Shown here: positions 1 through 5,951 of the stretch, one piece after another
Layout of the letters: each line of letters begins with the position of its first letter
Position numbering within the stretch: position 1 is the first letter of the stretch
IMG/VR virus record: IMGVR_UViG_3300027797_000026
Span: 1 to 64,000 of that record
Direction: 5' to 3' (one strand)
DNA: 64,000 bases
Origin: a virus
Made by a program: the position numbers and the translations under genes
Notes under the pieces: model-generated
What the model was told of the DNA's origin: nothing
Seen by the model: the letters and a program-made list of their open reading frames with translations, nothing else
Database searches by the model: none

Positions 1-28
1 TGAATGCAAAGTTTGCTCTGTCTCCCAT
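1..28 (-). CDS. Partial phage protein, N-terminus only
   Basis: Reading leftward from the ATG at 28 gives MGDRANFAF before the window ends. The ATG shares its first base with the stop of the DUF7455-type gene (TAATG), the commonest junction in this arm. Proteins opening with MGDRAN are familiar to me as small unknowns in actinobacteriophages, but nine residues cannot prove a family. Confidence 0.55.
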
Positions 29-237
29 TATAGTTCCGCCTCTTCTAGTATAGGTAATTCTTCGGTCTTGTTTAATTCTATCATCTCATAGGCAACTTTG
101 TCTAGGGCCACTTCAAATTTGTTTTTGTGATGGCCACAGAAATACAGTTCACCTTCAACTAGTTTAATTAACCACATAGCCTGTGCTGAATCACCGCATT
201 TATCGCAAGCAATCCATCGATTTAGATCTTCGTTCAT
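28..237 (-). CDS. DUF7455-type zinc-binding protein, 69 aa
   Basis: A short protein with a CDKCG pair near residues 12-16 and a CGHH pair near 34-37, the zinc-ligand arrangement of the DUF7455 family of actinobacteria and their phages. The function is unknown, and the fold probably holds one Zn2+. The C-terminal third is acidic. Its ATG overlaps the TGA of the upstream 49-residue gene by four bases. It appears to be the second-to-last gene of the operon driven from the promoters at 1105 and 1272. Confidence 0.8.
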   Translation of the reverse strand: MNEDLNRWIACDKCGDSAQAMWLIKLVEGELYFCGHHKNKFEVALDKVAYEMIELNKTEELPILEEAEL

Positions 238-383
238 AGGTGTCCTCCTTCAATCATGTCTGCTAGTTTATCTAATAGCCATGAATCAATATCCATGATA
301 TCAATCTCACGCAGCTTTTCTGTGATTTCCTCACGAGCCCATCGTGCCCCGTCAGTAAACCCATCTTGATACGTGTCTGCCAT
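234..383 (-). CDS. Small hypothetical protein, 49 aa
   Basis: A 49-codon ORF found by direct reading (starts MADTYQDGFTDGARWAREEI), rich in Asp and Glu and probably helical. The YxDGFxDGxRWAREE pattern recurs in short phage proteins of unknown role. A GGAGAAA Shine-Dalgarno precedes the ATG. Its stop overlaps the next gene (ATGA). I do not recognise a function. Confidence 0.75.
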   Translation of the reverse strand: MADTYQDGFTDGARWAREEITEKLREIDIMDIDSWLLDKLADMIEGGHL

Positions 384-384
384 T

Positions 385-597
385 TTAGTTTCTCCTATAT
401 CCCGTTTGTTCTGAATCGCTTTCGTGAATTAACTTTAAGTTATGTTTTTCACGAAGACGTGTTACTTTCTCAATACTACCAGTTCCAATGTTGAATGTCA
501 ACGAACCCATTTCTTCAGGGTCCAGTCCAATAATTTCTGCATCCCAGATGGCCCTCGCAAAGGCCACCTGAGATGGAGCGGTAAGTTCAAAGTACAT
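385..597 (-). CDS. Hypothetical protein, 70 aa
   Basis: Unrecognised. A small soluble protein with hydrophobic stretches around residues 5-25, ending in a basic YRRN. The start ATG overlaps the TAG stop of the upstream 222-residue gene, and the next gene starts two bases after its stop. Co-directional tight packing supports a real gene. No motif is visible. Confidence 0.7.
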   Translation of the reverse strand: MYFELTAPSQVAFARAIWDAEIIGLDPEEMGSLTFNIGTGSIEKVTRLREKHNLKLIHESDSEQTGYRRN

Positions 598-1265
598 TAG
601 TTCTCCCTTACATTTGTAACTTCGGTATCATCTACTTGGATGTTACCGTGTTGTGATTCAACATAAAGATTGTCGTAGATTTCTGATTCAACATCTGTAT
701 CTGAATCAGCAAGCAAATCTAATTCAATAGTTCCGCTAACTTCAATAGTTGCAGACCATTCAACTGTTCTAGTTAATTCAATATCAAGTGCTTCAGCAAT
801 TGAACGAAGTGTTTCTTGGTCATCTGAATCAGCATATGCTTCAGTAATAATATCTTTAACTAAACTAATTTTGTTAGTCAAGGAGTTGTTTGTTTTTTGA
901 GTTTGACGTGCATTGTGCAAATCCCATTCAATAGATGCAACCTTGGTAGTTGCATATTCAGGGTCAGAGTATCCGTGGATAATCTTATATGTAACTAATT
1001 GATTTGGATTGTACTCCACTGCAGGTGAGTGTGTAGCATCTGAGCCGATTGTTGCTTCTTCCATTTGTTCCTCTTTCGTTGGTAGGGGTGTATCTGTATA
1101 TGGTATTGTAGCATCTTCAACTGACAATAATGTGCAACTGGTCCCACATCTGCATGTTAGGTCCATCACACCGTTTGGCCATCCATAGCCATCCTTAAAG
1201 GTATATTCAATTAAGGCATCACAATCGCTTGTACATATCCAGGTATACTTCTGATATTTTGTCAT
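597..1265 (-). CDS. Cys-rich N-terminal phage protein, 222 aa
   Basis: The N-terminal ~50 residues hold four to five Cys (CTSDCD, then CRCGTSC), a probable zinc ribbon. The rest is acidic, with predicted helix and strand and no recognised domain. Two starts are plausible. The ATG at 1265 lies exactly six bases after a TACAAT box, so it would be leaderless. An internal ATG at 1064 (155 aa product, MEEATIGSD) has the arm-typical CCAACGAAAGAGG leader and its own promoter at 1105-1126. Both forms may be made: full-length with the zinc ribbon and a short form without it. The function is unknown. Confidence 0.7.
   Translation of the reverse strand: MTKYQKYTWICTSDCDALIEYTFKDGYGWPNGVMDLTCRCGTSCTLLSVEDATIPYTDTPLPTKEEQMEEATIGSDATHSPAVEYNPNQLVTYKIIHGYSDPEYATTKVASIEWDLHNARQTQKTNNSLTNKISLVKDIITEAYADSDDQETLRSIAEALDIELTRTVEWSATIEVSGTIELDLLADSDTDVESEIYDNLYVESQHGNIQVDDTEVTNVREN
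1105..1126 (-). promoter_or_regulatory. Internal left-arm promoter P1b
   Basis: On the minus strand TGTCAG (1126-1121), exactly ten bases, then TACAAT (1110-1105), preceded by TGC as an extended -10. The predicted start near 1098 would give a leader with AACGAAAGAGG before the ATG at 1064. It lies inside the 222-codon ORF. Confidence 0.65.
1155..1170 (-). promoter_or_regulatory. CRP/GlxR-type box, P1b
   Basis: TGTGATGGACCTAACA on the minus strand, a 9/10 match to TGTGA-N6-TCACA. It is centred about -64.5 from the predicted start of P1b. It is coding as well, so chance conservation is possible. Confidence 0.45.
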
Positions 1266-1271
1266 GCGAGT

Positions 1272-1293
1272 ATTGTAGCAGTTGCCACTGACA
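1272..1293 (-). promoter_or_regulatory. Left-arm promoter P1 (leaderless)
   Basis: TGTCAG (1293-1288), ten bases, TACAAT (1277-1272) with TGC before it. Six bases separate the -10 from the ATG at 1265, so transcription should start on the A of the start codon. Confidence 0.75.
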
Positions 1294-1322
1294 TCTGTCT
1301 ATAGATTCCAGGGAAATTTTTA

Positions 1323-1338
1323 TGTGATACGTAACACA
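1323..1338. promoter_or_regulatory. CRP/GlxR-type box, P1
   Basis: TGTGATACGTAACACA, a 9/10 match to TGTGA-N6-TCACA, centred near -65.5 from the P1 start. It is followed by AAAATTTG, resembling the AAAATTC flank of the boxes at 2592, 4462 and 5842. Confidence 0.6.
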
Positions 1339-1347
1339 AAATTTGAA

Positions 1348-1363
1348 CCCGCACCTTTGCGGG
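1348..1363 (-). terminator. CCCGCA-TGCGGG intergenic hairpin
   Basis: A perfect six-base stem with a four-base loop, just downstream of tRNA-Asp and just upstream of the P1 box. There is no strong U-run, so it may be a weak terminator or a tRNA 3' processing signal. The same stem recurs at 2653 and 4523. Confidence 0.5.
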
Positions 1364-1370
1364 CATTTTG

Positions 1371-1444
1371 CGATCTGTAACGGACTTGAACCGTCGACCT
1401 CTACCGTGACAGGGTAGCGCTCTAACCAACTGAGCTAACAGACC
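1371..1444 (-). tRNA. tRNA-Asp (GUC)
   Basis: Full cloverleaf on the minus strand. The acceptor GGTCTGT pairs with ACAGATC (one G-U). The D stem is GCTC/GAGC. The anticodon stem CTACC/GGTAG holds loop CTGTCAC, giving anticodon GTC. The T arm is GACGG-TTCAAGT-CCGTT. The discriminator is G, as expected for Asp, and CCA is not encoded. It lies between the DUF932 gene's terminator and promoter P1. Confidence 0.93.
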
Positions 1445-1445
1445 A

Positions 1446-1480
1446 AGAAAAAAATTGTGAGCAGTTTTAAATCATGCTCA
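1446..1480 (-). terminator. Rho-independent terminator after the DUF932 gene
   Basis: On the minus strand TGAGCA, an 11-base loop, TGCTCA, then a run of seven T. It lies between the DUF932 gene stop and the 5' end of tRNA-Asp, so the tRNA would need read-through or its own promoter. Confidence 0.65.
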
Positions 1481-1493
1481 GGATTTTATTTAT

Positions 1494-2501
1494 TTAGAAA
1501 GCAGAAACCAATTTCTTGATTTTGTTTTTCTCAGCAGTTAGAATTGGGTCAAATCCTGATGCACCAGCCATAAGTGTTTCAGCATTGCCACGTGATGAGC
1601 GATAGTAATCAAGGCGCTCAGTTAGTGCATTGAATGCACCCCACTTTGTTCCTTTGATGTTCGCGTTAGTTGGTGAGTTGTGATACAAAGAATCAAGGAG
1701 CACAACTTTGTTCTCCCACTTTGTTAGCGCAACTTTTGCGGCATCCTTATCTGGCTTAGGATAAATTGTCTGAATCAACTTAGAGAATTCAGCATCAGTA
1801 ATTGCCTGAGAGTATAGAGCCTTAGCCTCAATCTCGAATTCATCAAAGTATCCAAGAGCAAGACCGAGAGTCTCACGAGCAACGGCAATGCGACCTTCAA
1901 CAGATTGCGTGTGACGAATCTTGAATGATTGCTTAGCATTACGCATTGCAAGATTCAAAGTGTTTTGGCATACAACACGAACAGGAGTAACGGCTGCCTG
2001 AACGGCAACTGAACCATCGTGTGATGTCCATACGATTAAATAGAGTTTAGTTTCATCGTTGGCACCTTGTGGGTCAAGAACCATTGTGCGAGGAATATCA
2101 ACAGTACCGAATACAACTTTGCCCTTCTTAAGAGAGCCAGCAGATTCCCAACGGCAATCTGCATTTGCATCATGAATTGCATCCGCAAAAGCGAATAGTT
2201 CTTCATTCTGCACAGGCTTGTAACGCTTGCCAACAGTGGCAAGAACATCGGTGCCCTTGTTGAATGGGTTGTCACGAATGACAAGGGATGCAGTAGATAC
2301 ATCATTCCAAGATTCTGGAATATGCTCAGTGATAGGAGACAAGCGAACATTCCAATTGGAAAGTTTTGCTTCGTCTAGCATCGTTTGTGTTGTGACTTCC
2401 TCATCTTGTGTAAAGATTCGGTTTGCAAGGTTGTGCCATGCAGGTGAGCCACGGAGAGCGAATGCAACTTCGCCGTTTTCCATTTCGAGATTATGAGCCA
2501 T
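1494..2501 (-). CDS. DUF932 / TIGR03299 phage-plasmid protein, 335 aa
   Basis: Family features: an N-terminal GSPAWHNLANRI segment, a central VGKRYKPVQNEELF, and TPVRVVCQNTLNLA in the middle (about residues 168-183). These match the DUF932 proteins carried by phages and plasmids, whose biochemical role is unknown. The length is normal for the family. The ATG at 2501 follows an AACGAAAGG leader and promoter P2 with a -35-like TAGACA. It is likely strongly expressed in the left-arm regulon. A terminator hairpin follows it. Confidence 0.85.
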   Translation of the reverse strand: MAHNLEMENGEVAFALRGSPAWHNLANRIFTQDEEVTTQTMLDEAKLSNWNVRLSPITEHIPESWNDVSTASLVIRDNPFNKGTDVLATVGKRYKPVQNEELFAFADAIHDANADCRWESAGSLKKGKVVFGTVDIPRTMVLDPQGANDETKLYLIVWTSHDGSVAVQAAVTPVRVVCQNTLNLAMRNAKQSFKIRHTQSVEGRIAVARETLGLALGYFDEFEIEAKALYSQAITDAEFSKLIQTIYPKPDKDAAKVALTKWENKVVLLDSLYHNSPTNANIKGTKWGAFNALTERLDYYRSSRGNAETLMAGASGFDPILTAEKNKIKKLVSAF

Positions 2502-2531
2502 TATTTTTTACCTTTCGTTTGATTAGTTGTA

Positions 2532-2560
2532 AGTATAACATCTGGCACTGACATTGTCTA
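2532..2560 (-). promoter_or_regulatory. Left-arm promoter P2
   Basis: TAGACA (2560-2555), 17 bases, TATACT (2537-2532). A TGTCAG box (2553-2548) lies ten bases upstream of the -10. It drives the DUF932 gene with a leader of about 24 bases. Confidence 0.8.
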
Positions 2561-2591
2561 GGATTAGATACAATATGTCCGAATTGATCCA

Positions 2592-2607
2592 TGTGAGTAA
2601 TCTCACA
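2592..2607. promoter_or_regulatory. CRP/GlxR-type box, P2
   Basis: TGTGAGTAATCTCACA, a perfect TGTGA-N6-TCACA, centred about -74.5 from the P2 start, followed by AAAATTCC. Confidence 0.75.
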
Positions 2608-2652
2608 AAATTCCTGGCGTTTTCCACAGGCTCTCTTAAACCTGTGGATAAC

Positions 2653-2668
2653 CCCGCACCTATGCGGG
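2653..2668. terminator. CCCGCA-TGCGGG hairpin upstream of the P2 box
   Basis: A perfect six-base stem with loop CCTA, in the same relative place as the hairpin at 1348. A second stem, GGGGC/GCCCC (about 2686-2709), lies between it and the stop of the 77-residue gene. Together they probably end the transcript coming from 2718. Confidence 0.5.
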
Positions 2669-2717
2669 CATCTCAAATAATAAGATGGGGCGGGATCAAG
2701 ATCCAGCCCCAAACCTA

Positions 2718-2951
2718 TTACTTATTTACTATTAAAGACTTTACGTAATTAACTGTCTCCATAGGAAAGAATGCTGCAGATGTCTTTTTCTTATTCTTTT
2801 GGTCATAAACAAAAGCTTTAACGTTTCCGTCAAACTTTATTAGATTAGAGAATACTAATTCCTTTAGACTATCATTATCATAGCCTTCATCTGAGTACAT
2901 CGTTAAATCATTTGCTTTTACTTCATCGTACATTTCAATCTTGAAACGCAT
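2718..2951 (-). CDS. Hypothetical protein, 77 aa
   Basis: Unrecognised, mixed charge, no Cys, no membrane segment. The start ATG follows AACAAAGGTAACACA, a usable Shine-Dalgarno. No TGTCAG-type promoter is seen upstream, so it is probably read from P3 through the 140-residue gene. A CCCTGAAGGGAGAG element upstream (from about 2976) resembles one upstream of P3. Confidence 0.65.
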   Translation of the reverse strand: MRFKIEMYDEVKANDLTMYSDEGYDNDSLKELVFSNLIKFDGNVKAFVYDQKNKKKTSAAFFPMETVNYVKSLIVNK

Positions 2952-3010
2952 TGTGTTACCTTTGTTAGTAGTTGTCCCTGAAGGGAGAGCAGTTTGGCGA
3001 CTTACTCAGG

Positions 3011-3040
3011 TCGTTCGCAATTTATCGTTATGCGAGAACG
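3011..3040. terminator. Hairpin downstream of the 140-aa gene
   Basis: Imperfect stem CGTTC-CGCA / TGCG-AACG between the 140-aa and 77-aa genes. There is no U-run on either strand, so it may be an attenuator or processing site rather than a full terminator. Confidence 0.35.
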
Positions 3041-3047
3041 ATTTTAT

Positions 3048-3470
3048 TTAGAGATACTGTGCAACCGCATTGTAGGTTGAAGTATTTACTGTTTCCTCAT
3101 CTGTCATTTTCAGAATACGGATTGCGTTAGAGATTTCTGACTTCTGCTCATTGTATGAGTGTTGGTGTAGTGTCACAAAGTCCTTGACAGGCTCTTTAGG
3201 CATGTCTTTCTCTGTAACTGTTAGGTCAAAGTCAATGTTAAGACTATTGTTCCATGAGCGATAGTTGGTACGGAAGTTTTCTGCCTTCTTGATGTTTGCT
3301 ACCGCAAAGTCAATAACTTCCTTTTTCCACTTTTCCATAGCCTTGTTATACTTTGCTTCGTTGGCTTCTTGTGAAGTCCAATCAAGTTCTAACTTAGCAA
3401 GTGATTGCTCTAGTGCCTTGATGATTTTAGGTGTTGCGATTTTTACTGAGATTGCTTTTCCTCTAGCCAT
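3048..3470 (-). CDS. Hypothetical protein, 140 aa
   Basis: Unrecognised. A basic N-terminus, long predicted helices (residues 15-70) with many Lys, Glu and Ala, then a mixed C-terminal half. The ATG follows the leader CCAACGAAAGAGGAAACAA and promoter P3. The size and helical character would fit a small DNA- or protein-binding factor, but nothing specific is visible. Confidence 0.7.
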   Translation of the reverse strand: MARGKAISVKIATPKIIKALEQSLAKLELDWTSQEANEAKYNKAMEKWKKEVIDFAVANIKKAENFRTNYRSWNNSLNIDFDLTVTEKDMPKEPVKDFVTLHQHSYNEQKSEISNAIRILKMTDEETVNTSTYNAVAQYL

Positions 3471-3503
3471 TTGTTTCCTCTTTCGTTGGTTGGTTGGTTG
3501 ATT

Positions 3504-3525
3504 AGTATAGCAGTTGCTACTGACA
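3504..3525 (-). promoter_or_regulatory. Left-arm promoter P3
   Basis: TGTCAG (3525-3520), ten bases, TATACT (3509-3504) with TGC before it. No TGTGA-N6-TCACA box is found at -60 to -90, unlike most of its relatives. The 163 bases to the next gene upstream also hold a CCCCGAAGGG hairpin and a GAAAC/GTTTC stem. Confidence 0.7.
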
Positions 3526-3633
3526 TTTTCCCCGAAGGGAGAGAGTTCTTACTTACGACATTGGACTAGAACACTCTCTGAAACTGTCCCTGTTTCGTGG
3601 CTTAGCACCCGATTAGTGGTGTGTGCCTCCGTC

Positions 3634-3816
3634 TTATGCGCCTGTTAGGGCTGAGTCGCTAACTGTTGTCCAACGAGTTTCCTTTGTTGGCATTTCTAGT
3701 AGCACTCGCACCGAGCCAGATGCGTTAGGAATAATCTCTTTGATTACTCCTGTCTTTTTTGACTTTAGGGTGGTGAATAAATCGCCAACCTTGTATGTGT
3801 ATCCATTTACTGTCAT
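3634..3816 (-). CDS. Small SH3-like barrel candidate, 60 aa
   Basis: The YKVGDLFTTLKSKKTGVI pattern, followed by alternating strands, looks like a KOW/SH3-type small beta barrel. This is inference from the pattern of turns and strands only. The start at 3816 follows AGAAAGGAAGC and promoter P4. A short stem (GAAAC/GTTTC) follows the stop. Confidence 0.65.
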   Translation of the reverse strand: MTVNGYTYKVGDLFTTLKSKKTGVIKEIIPNASGSVRVLLEMPTKETRWTTVSDSALTGA

Positions 3817-3842
3817 TTTGCTTCCTTTCTGTTTAGGGTCTT

Positions 3843-3872
3843 ATTGTAGCATTGGGGTGTGACATTCGTCTA
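3843..3872 (-). promoter_or_regulatory. Left-arm promoter P4
   Basis: TAGACG (3872-3867), 18 bases, TACAAT (3848-3843). The box at ten bases is TGTCAC (3864-3859), one base off the consensus. Confidence 0.7.
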
Positions 3873-3902
3873 GCCCTATCTCACCATGTGAGAATGTTAT
3901 TG

Positions 3903-3918
3903 TGTGACCTTAGTCACT
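3903..3918. promoter_or_regulatory. CRP/GlxR-type box, P4
   Basis: TGTGACCTTAGTCACT, a 9/10 match to TGTGA-N6-TCACA, centred about -74.5 from P4. It overlaps the last codons of the 89-aa gene. Confidence 0.6.
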
Positions 3919-4179
3919 TTCAGGTAGCCAAAACTCTAGGTGGTGTTGTTCGATAATAGCGGAGGCGGGTGCAAATTTTTCTCCACGATACGACACGCCT
4001 TCAGGCATTGCGATTAGTTTATTATAATCCTCATCATAGTATGCATCAATAGCATCAATGCAAGGTTGTACCATAGATAGCGGAACGGGTGGATAGTGAT
4101 TACCCTGTAAGTGATAACCTAATTGTGTTTCCAAATCTAACACGCTATCTTGAATACCTAGTGCAGTTACGCTTCCCAT
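3910..4179 (-). CDS. Hypothetical protein, 89 aa
   Basis: Unrecognised. Acidic, with LSMVQPCIDAIDAYYDEDYNK and a C-terminal EQHHLEFWLPESD. One-base TAATG overlap with the upstream 67-aa gene shows translational coupling. The stop region overlaps the CRP-type box of P4. Confidence 0.7.
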   Translation of the reverse strand: MGSVTALGIQDSVLDLETQLGYHLQGNHYPPVPLSMVQPCIDAIDAYYDEDYNKLIAMPEGVSYRGEKFAPASAIIEQHHLEFWLPESD

Positions 4180-4382
4180 TAGTTAGCAACCTTTAGAATA
4201 GCGTATGAGCCATTTTCGTTAATCTCATCAAGAATTGGTTGCAAGCGAGAGCCTACCAATTCCTTTAGCATGCCTTCAAGCATTGTAATACGCATTGACT
4301 CATCAAGTGCCATTACCTGTGCAGTTATAGGGTGACCTTCCTTAAACTCTGTTACGAATTTTAGGTTATGTTCTACTATCAT
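4179..4382 (-). CDS. Hypothetical protein, 67 aa
   Basis: Unrecognised, with a predicted helical second half (MRITMLEGMLKELVGSRLQ). First gene after promoter P5, with the AACGAAAGG leader. It is coupled to the 89-aa gene. Confidence 0.7.
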   Translation of the reverse strand: MIVEHNLKFVTEFKEGHPITAQVMALDESMRITMLEGMLKELVGSRLQPILDEINENGSYAILKVAN

Positions 4383-4412
4383 TTTATTGCCTTTCGTTTG
4401 TTGGATAAGAGT

Positions 4413-4434
4413 ATTTTAGCATAACCCACTGACA
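4413..4434 (-). promoter_or_regulatory. Left-arm promoter P5
   Basis: TGTCAG (4434-4429), ten bases, TAAAAT (4418-4413), extended by TGC. Confidence 0.7.
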
Positions 4435-4440
4435 TTACCT

Positions 4441-4570
4441 AATCTATTACCGCATAAGTCTTGTGATAAACCTCACAAAATTCCAGGGTGATTTTGATCA
4501 CACCCGTAACGACACGCCCGACCCCGCAGCTATGTGCGGGATTTTGGCAACTTGTCAAGTCGAAACGCTT
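4441..4570. repeat. Dispersed regulatory module, copy A
   Basis: This stretch shares order and wording with 5821-5950: TGTGA box, TCACAAAATTC, a variable stretch, ACGACACGCCCGACCCCGCA, a GCGGG hairpin (stem 4523-4528 with 4535-4540), then TTGTCAAG and a CGAAACG or CGACACG tail. A shorter relative is at 2590-2670. It appears to be a duplicated terminator-operator-promoter cassette. Confidence 0.65.
4462..4477. promoter_or_regulatory. CRP/GlxR-type box, P5
   Basis: TGTGATAAACCTCACA, a perfect TGTGA-N6-TCACA with AAAATTCC after it, centred about -63.5 from P5. Confidence 0.75.
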
Positions 4571-4669
4571 TTATAGATTAGAAAAAATATAATAAACAAG
4601 AGCAAAAGGCAAAATAGCCAGGGCAATAGTAATCACTCCACCAATTAAACCAATTAGATCATAGATCAT
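4571..4669 (-). CDS. One-TM micropeptide, 32 aa
   Basis: MIYDLIGLIGG followed by a long hydrophobic stretch (ITIALAILPFALVYYIF), almost wholly one membrane helix. An AAAGGG Shine-Dalgarno sits before the ATG, which overlaps the stop of the preceding basic ORF. The role is unknown; superinfection exclusion or a lysis helper are guesses. Confidence 0.55.
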   Translation of the reverse strand: MIYDLIGLIGGVITIALAILPFALVYYIFSNL

Positions 4670-4808
4670 TTTTCCCTTTGTGTTTTATTTTACGTGTGTA
4701 TTTTTTTTTATTGCGAACAGGTTGCGCCGCATTGCTACGGCGCAATTCCTGAATGCGTTTAACTTTATCTCGAAGAGAGGTTTGGAACACTGTAGCCACA
4801 CGCCTCAT
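4659..4808 (-). CDS. Basic 49-aa peptide (overlapping ORF)
   Basis: An ORF opening MRRVATVFQTSLRD and continuing into a strongly basic tail rich in Lys and Arg. It overlaps the last 44 bases of the 63-aa gene in another frame and ends inside the start of the TM peptide. It fills a gap that would otherwise be empty, with end-to-start coupling. A GC stem (4722-4745) inside it could instead be a terminator. Real or chance is undecided. Confidence 0.45.
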   Translation of the reverse strand: MRRVATVFQTSLRDKVKRIQELRRSNAAQPVRNKKKYTRKIKHKGKNDL

Positions 4809-4956
4809 GAAATTTATTCACGTTAAAGTTTGGATTTTCTTTTGCGAACATTAACGCAAAATCATTAACCATTTTAGAAAAAACAGCGGGATGAGTTTTA
4901 TCGCTGGCAAACTTTAGAATTTCTGCAGTTGCCTCGAAGTGCTTTCGTGTCATCAT
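4765..4956 (-). CDS. Hypothetical protein, 63 aa
   Basis: Unrecognised. The pattern FEATAEILK...MVNDFALMFAKENPNFNVNKFHEACGY resembles small phage proteins of unknown function found in many actinophages and cyanophages. ATGATG overlaps the TGA of the previous gene. Confidence 0.7.
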   Translation of the reverse strand: MMTRKHFEATAEILKFASDKTHPAVFSKMVNDFALMFAKENPNFNVNKFHEACGYSVPNLSSR

Positions 4957-5156
4957 TTTACGGATACCATTCCTGTTCTATAAAATACCTTTGTGTAGCA
5001 TTTTCCGCTAGGTGTGTAAAGATTTACAGTTGAGTATTCATCAGCAAATCCCCAGTCAATGAATTTAGCAAACTCGGTGTGTGCTTCTAATTCATCTGAG
5101 TATTCTTTTATAAAGTGTAGCGGTTCGCTATCATTAGCAACAGTTATTTTATACAT
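4953..5156 (-). CDS. Hypothetical protein, 67 aa
   Basis: Unrecognised small alpha/beta protein. Overlaps both neighbours by a few bases and is part of the run 5737 to 4571 transcribed from P6/P7. No motif is seen. Confidence 0.7.
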   Translation of the reverse strand: MYKITVANDSEPLHFIKEYSDELEAHTEFAKFIDWGFADEYSTVNLYTPSGKCYTKVFYRTGMVSVK

Positions 5157-5292
5157 TATCGCCTTCCCATTCTAGCGTTACACATTCGCATTTTGTGATT
5201 TCAATTGTGTTTCCAAATTGTGAAACAGTTGCGAGAGTATCGCAATTATCACAAATAAAAACTCCTTCAAGTACATCAAATAGATTTCCCAT
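5149..5292 (-). CDS. Zinc-ribbon-like micropeptide, 47 aa
   Basis: MGNLFDVLEGVFICDNCDTLATV with a later CEC: two Cys pairs (CDNC, CEC) suggest a metal-binding knuckle. An ORF too short for most gene callers, but it fits exactly between neighbours, overlapping the start at 5156 by eight bases. The function is unknown. Confidence 0.65.
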   Translation of the reverse strand: MGNLFDVLEGVFICDNCDTLATVSQFGNTIEITKCECVTLEWEGDNV

Positions 5293-5418
5293 TTATTCAA
5301 ACGCTCCTTCGTTTAGTAATCCAATTTCAATGTTAAACAATTCATCTGGTGTTGCTTCGGCTAAATCAACCCAAGAAACGCCTTCCTCATTTATTCTTGC
5401 GAATTCAATGTATCCCAT
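5293..5418 (-). CDS. Hypothetical acidic micropeptide, 41 aa
   Basis: MGYIEFARINEEGVSWVDL, strongly acidic and closely packed between neighbours. Unrecognised; the operon context is the main support. Confidence 0.6.
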   Translation of the reverse strand: MGYIEFARINEEGVSWVDLAEATPDELFNIEIGLLNEGAFE

Positions 5419-5420
5419 TA

Positions 5421-5621
5421 TTATTCACCAACCTTTACCGCTAAAGTGCGGTGAGCATAACCGCCGTTAGAATTGCGAACCTCTACGAGATAACTTTCGC
5501 AATCTTGATACCAAACCGCTTTAGGGTGTATCTCCGCTGAGATAATTTCTCCAGTAAGAGATTTAGAGCGATACATTTTTCCGATTAGTAAATCGGGAAT
5601 TGAATAGACATTTGCTGACAT
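5421..5621 (-). CDS. Hypothetical SH3-like protein, 66 aa
   Basis: IPDLLIGKMYRSKSLTGEIISAEIHPKAVW and the remainder alternate short strands and turns, compatible with a small beta barrel. Start after AACGAAAGAAGG. Promoter P6 lies inside the preceding 38-aa gene, giving it its own transcript. Confidence 0.65.
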   Translation of the reverse strand: MSANVYSIPDLLIGKMYRSKSLTGEIISAEIHPKAVWYQDCESYLVEVRNSNGGYAHRTLAVKVGE

Positions 5622-5737
5622 TATTTGCCTTCTTTCGTTGTTGGAATTGTAATTGTAGCAGATAGGGCTGACAAGGCTTCTGCCTTGCTTGCTTGGCGGG
5701 TGGCGTTTACATACGCCTTGAATTCATCTAGGTTCAT
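5621..5737 (-). CDS. Micropeptide, 38 aa
   Basis: MNLDEFKAYVNATRQASKAE, Ala-rich and helical. The ATG at 5737 is chosen because the AACGAAAGAAGG leader and P7 lie just upstream; a longer reading to 5821 would run through the promoter. Its last codons double as the leader (AACGAAAGAAGG) of the 66-aa gene. Confidence 0.6.
   Translation of the reverse strand: MNLDEFKAYVNATRQASKAEALSALSATITIPTTKEGK
5652..5673 (-). promoter_or_regulatory. Left-arm promoter P6
   Basis: TGTCAG (5673-5668), ten bases, TACAAT (5657-5652), extended by TGC, inside the end of the 38-aa gene. No CRP-type box is found upstream. Confidence 0.65.
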
Positions 5738-5771
5738 GAATTGACCTTCTTTCGTTGTTGTTATAGTAGAC

Positions 5772-5793
5772 ATTATACACGAAAACACTGACA
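5772..5793 (-). promoter_or_regulatory. Left-arm promoter P7
   Basis: TGTCAG (5793-5788), ten bases, TATAAT (5777-5772). It drives the 38-aa gene and the run below it. Confidence 0.75.
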
Positions 5794-5820
5794 AAAAATA
5801 ATTACTAGCCAGTAAGTCCA

Positions 5821-5950
5821 TGATGTGAGACGCTCAACGTATGTGATTAATCTCACAAAATTCGGGGGATTTTATAACGTCTTCATAACGACACGCCCGA
5901 CCCCGCACCAGTGTGGGGGTGGCGCCCTGAATTGTCAAGGCGACACGCCG
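5821..5950. repeat. Dispersed regulatory module, copy B
   Basis: Second copy of the cassette at 4441-4570, with a CCCCGCAC/GTGTGGGG hairpin at 5901-5918 and TTGTCAAGGCGACACGCCG near its end. The same last phrase recurs at about 6856-6873 upstream of P8. Confidence 0.65.
5842..5857. promoter_or_regulatory. CRP/GlxR-type box, P7
   Basis: TGTGATTAATCTCACA, perfect, followed by AAAATTCG, centred about -84.5 from P7. A half-site TGTGA lies at 5824. Confidence 0.7.
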
Positions 5951-5951
5951 T

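Noticed and set aside
2491-2712. 73-codon minus-strand ORF with many Cys
   Set aside because: It spans promoter P2, the CRP-type box and the hairpin, and overlaps the start of DUF932.
3623-3862. Plus-strand 79-codon ORF
   Set aside because: Antisense to the coupled 60-aa gene and promoter P4; no Shine-Dalgarno sequence.
5738-5821. Longer N-terminus for the 38-aa gene
   Set aside because: It would run through the P7 -10 and TGTCAG box; the ATG at 5737 has the usual leader.
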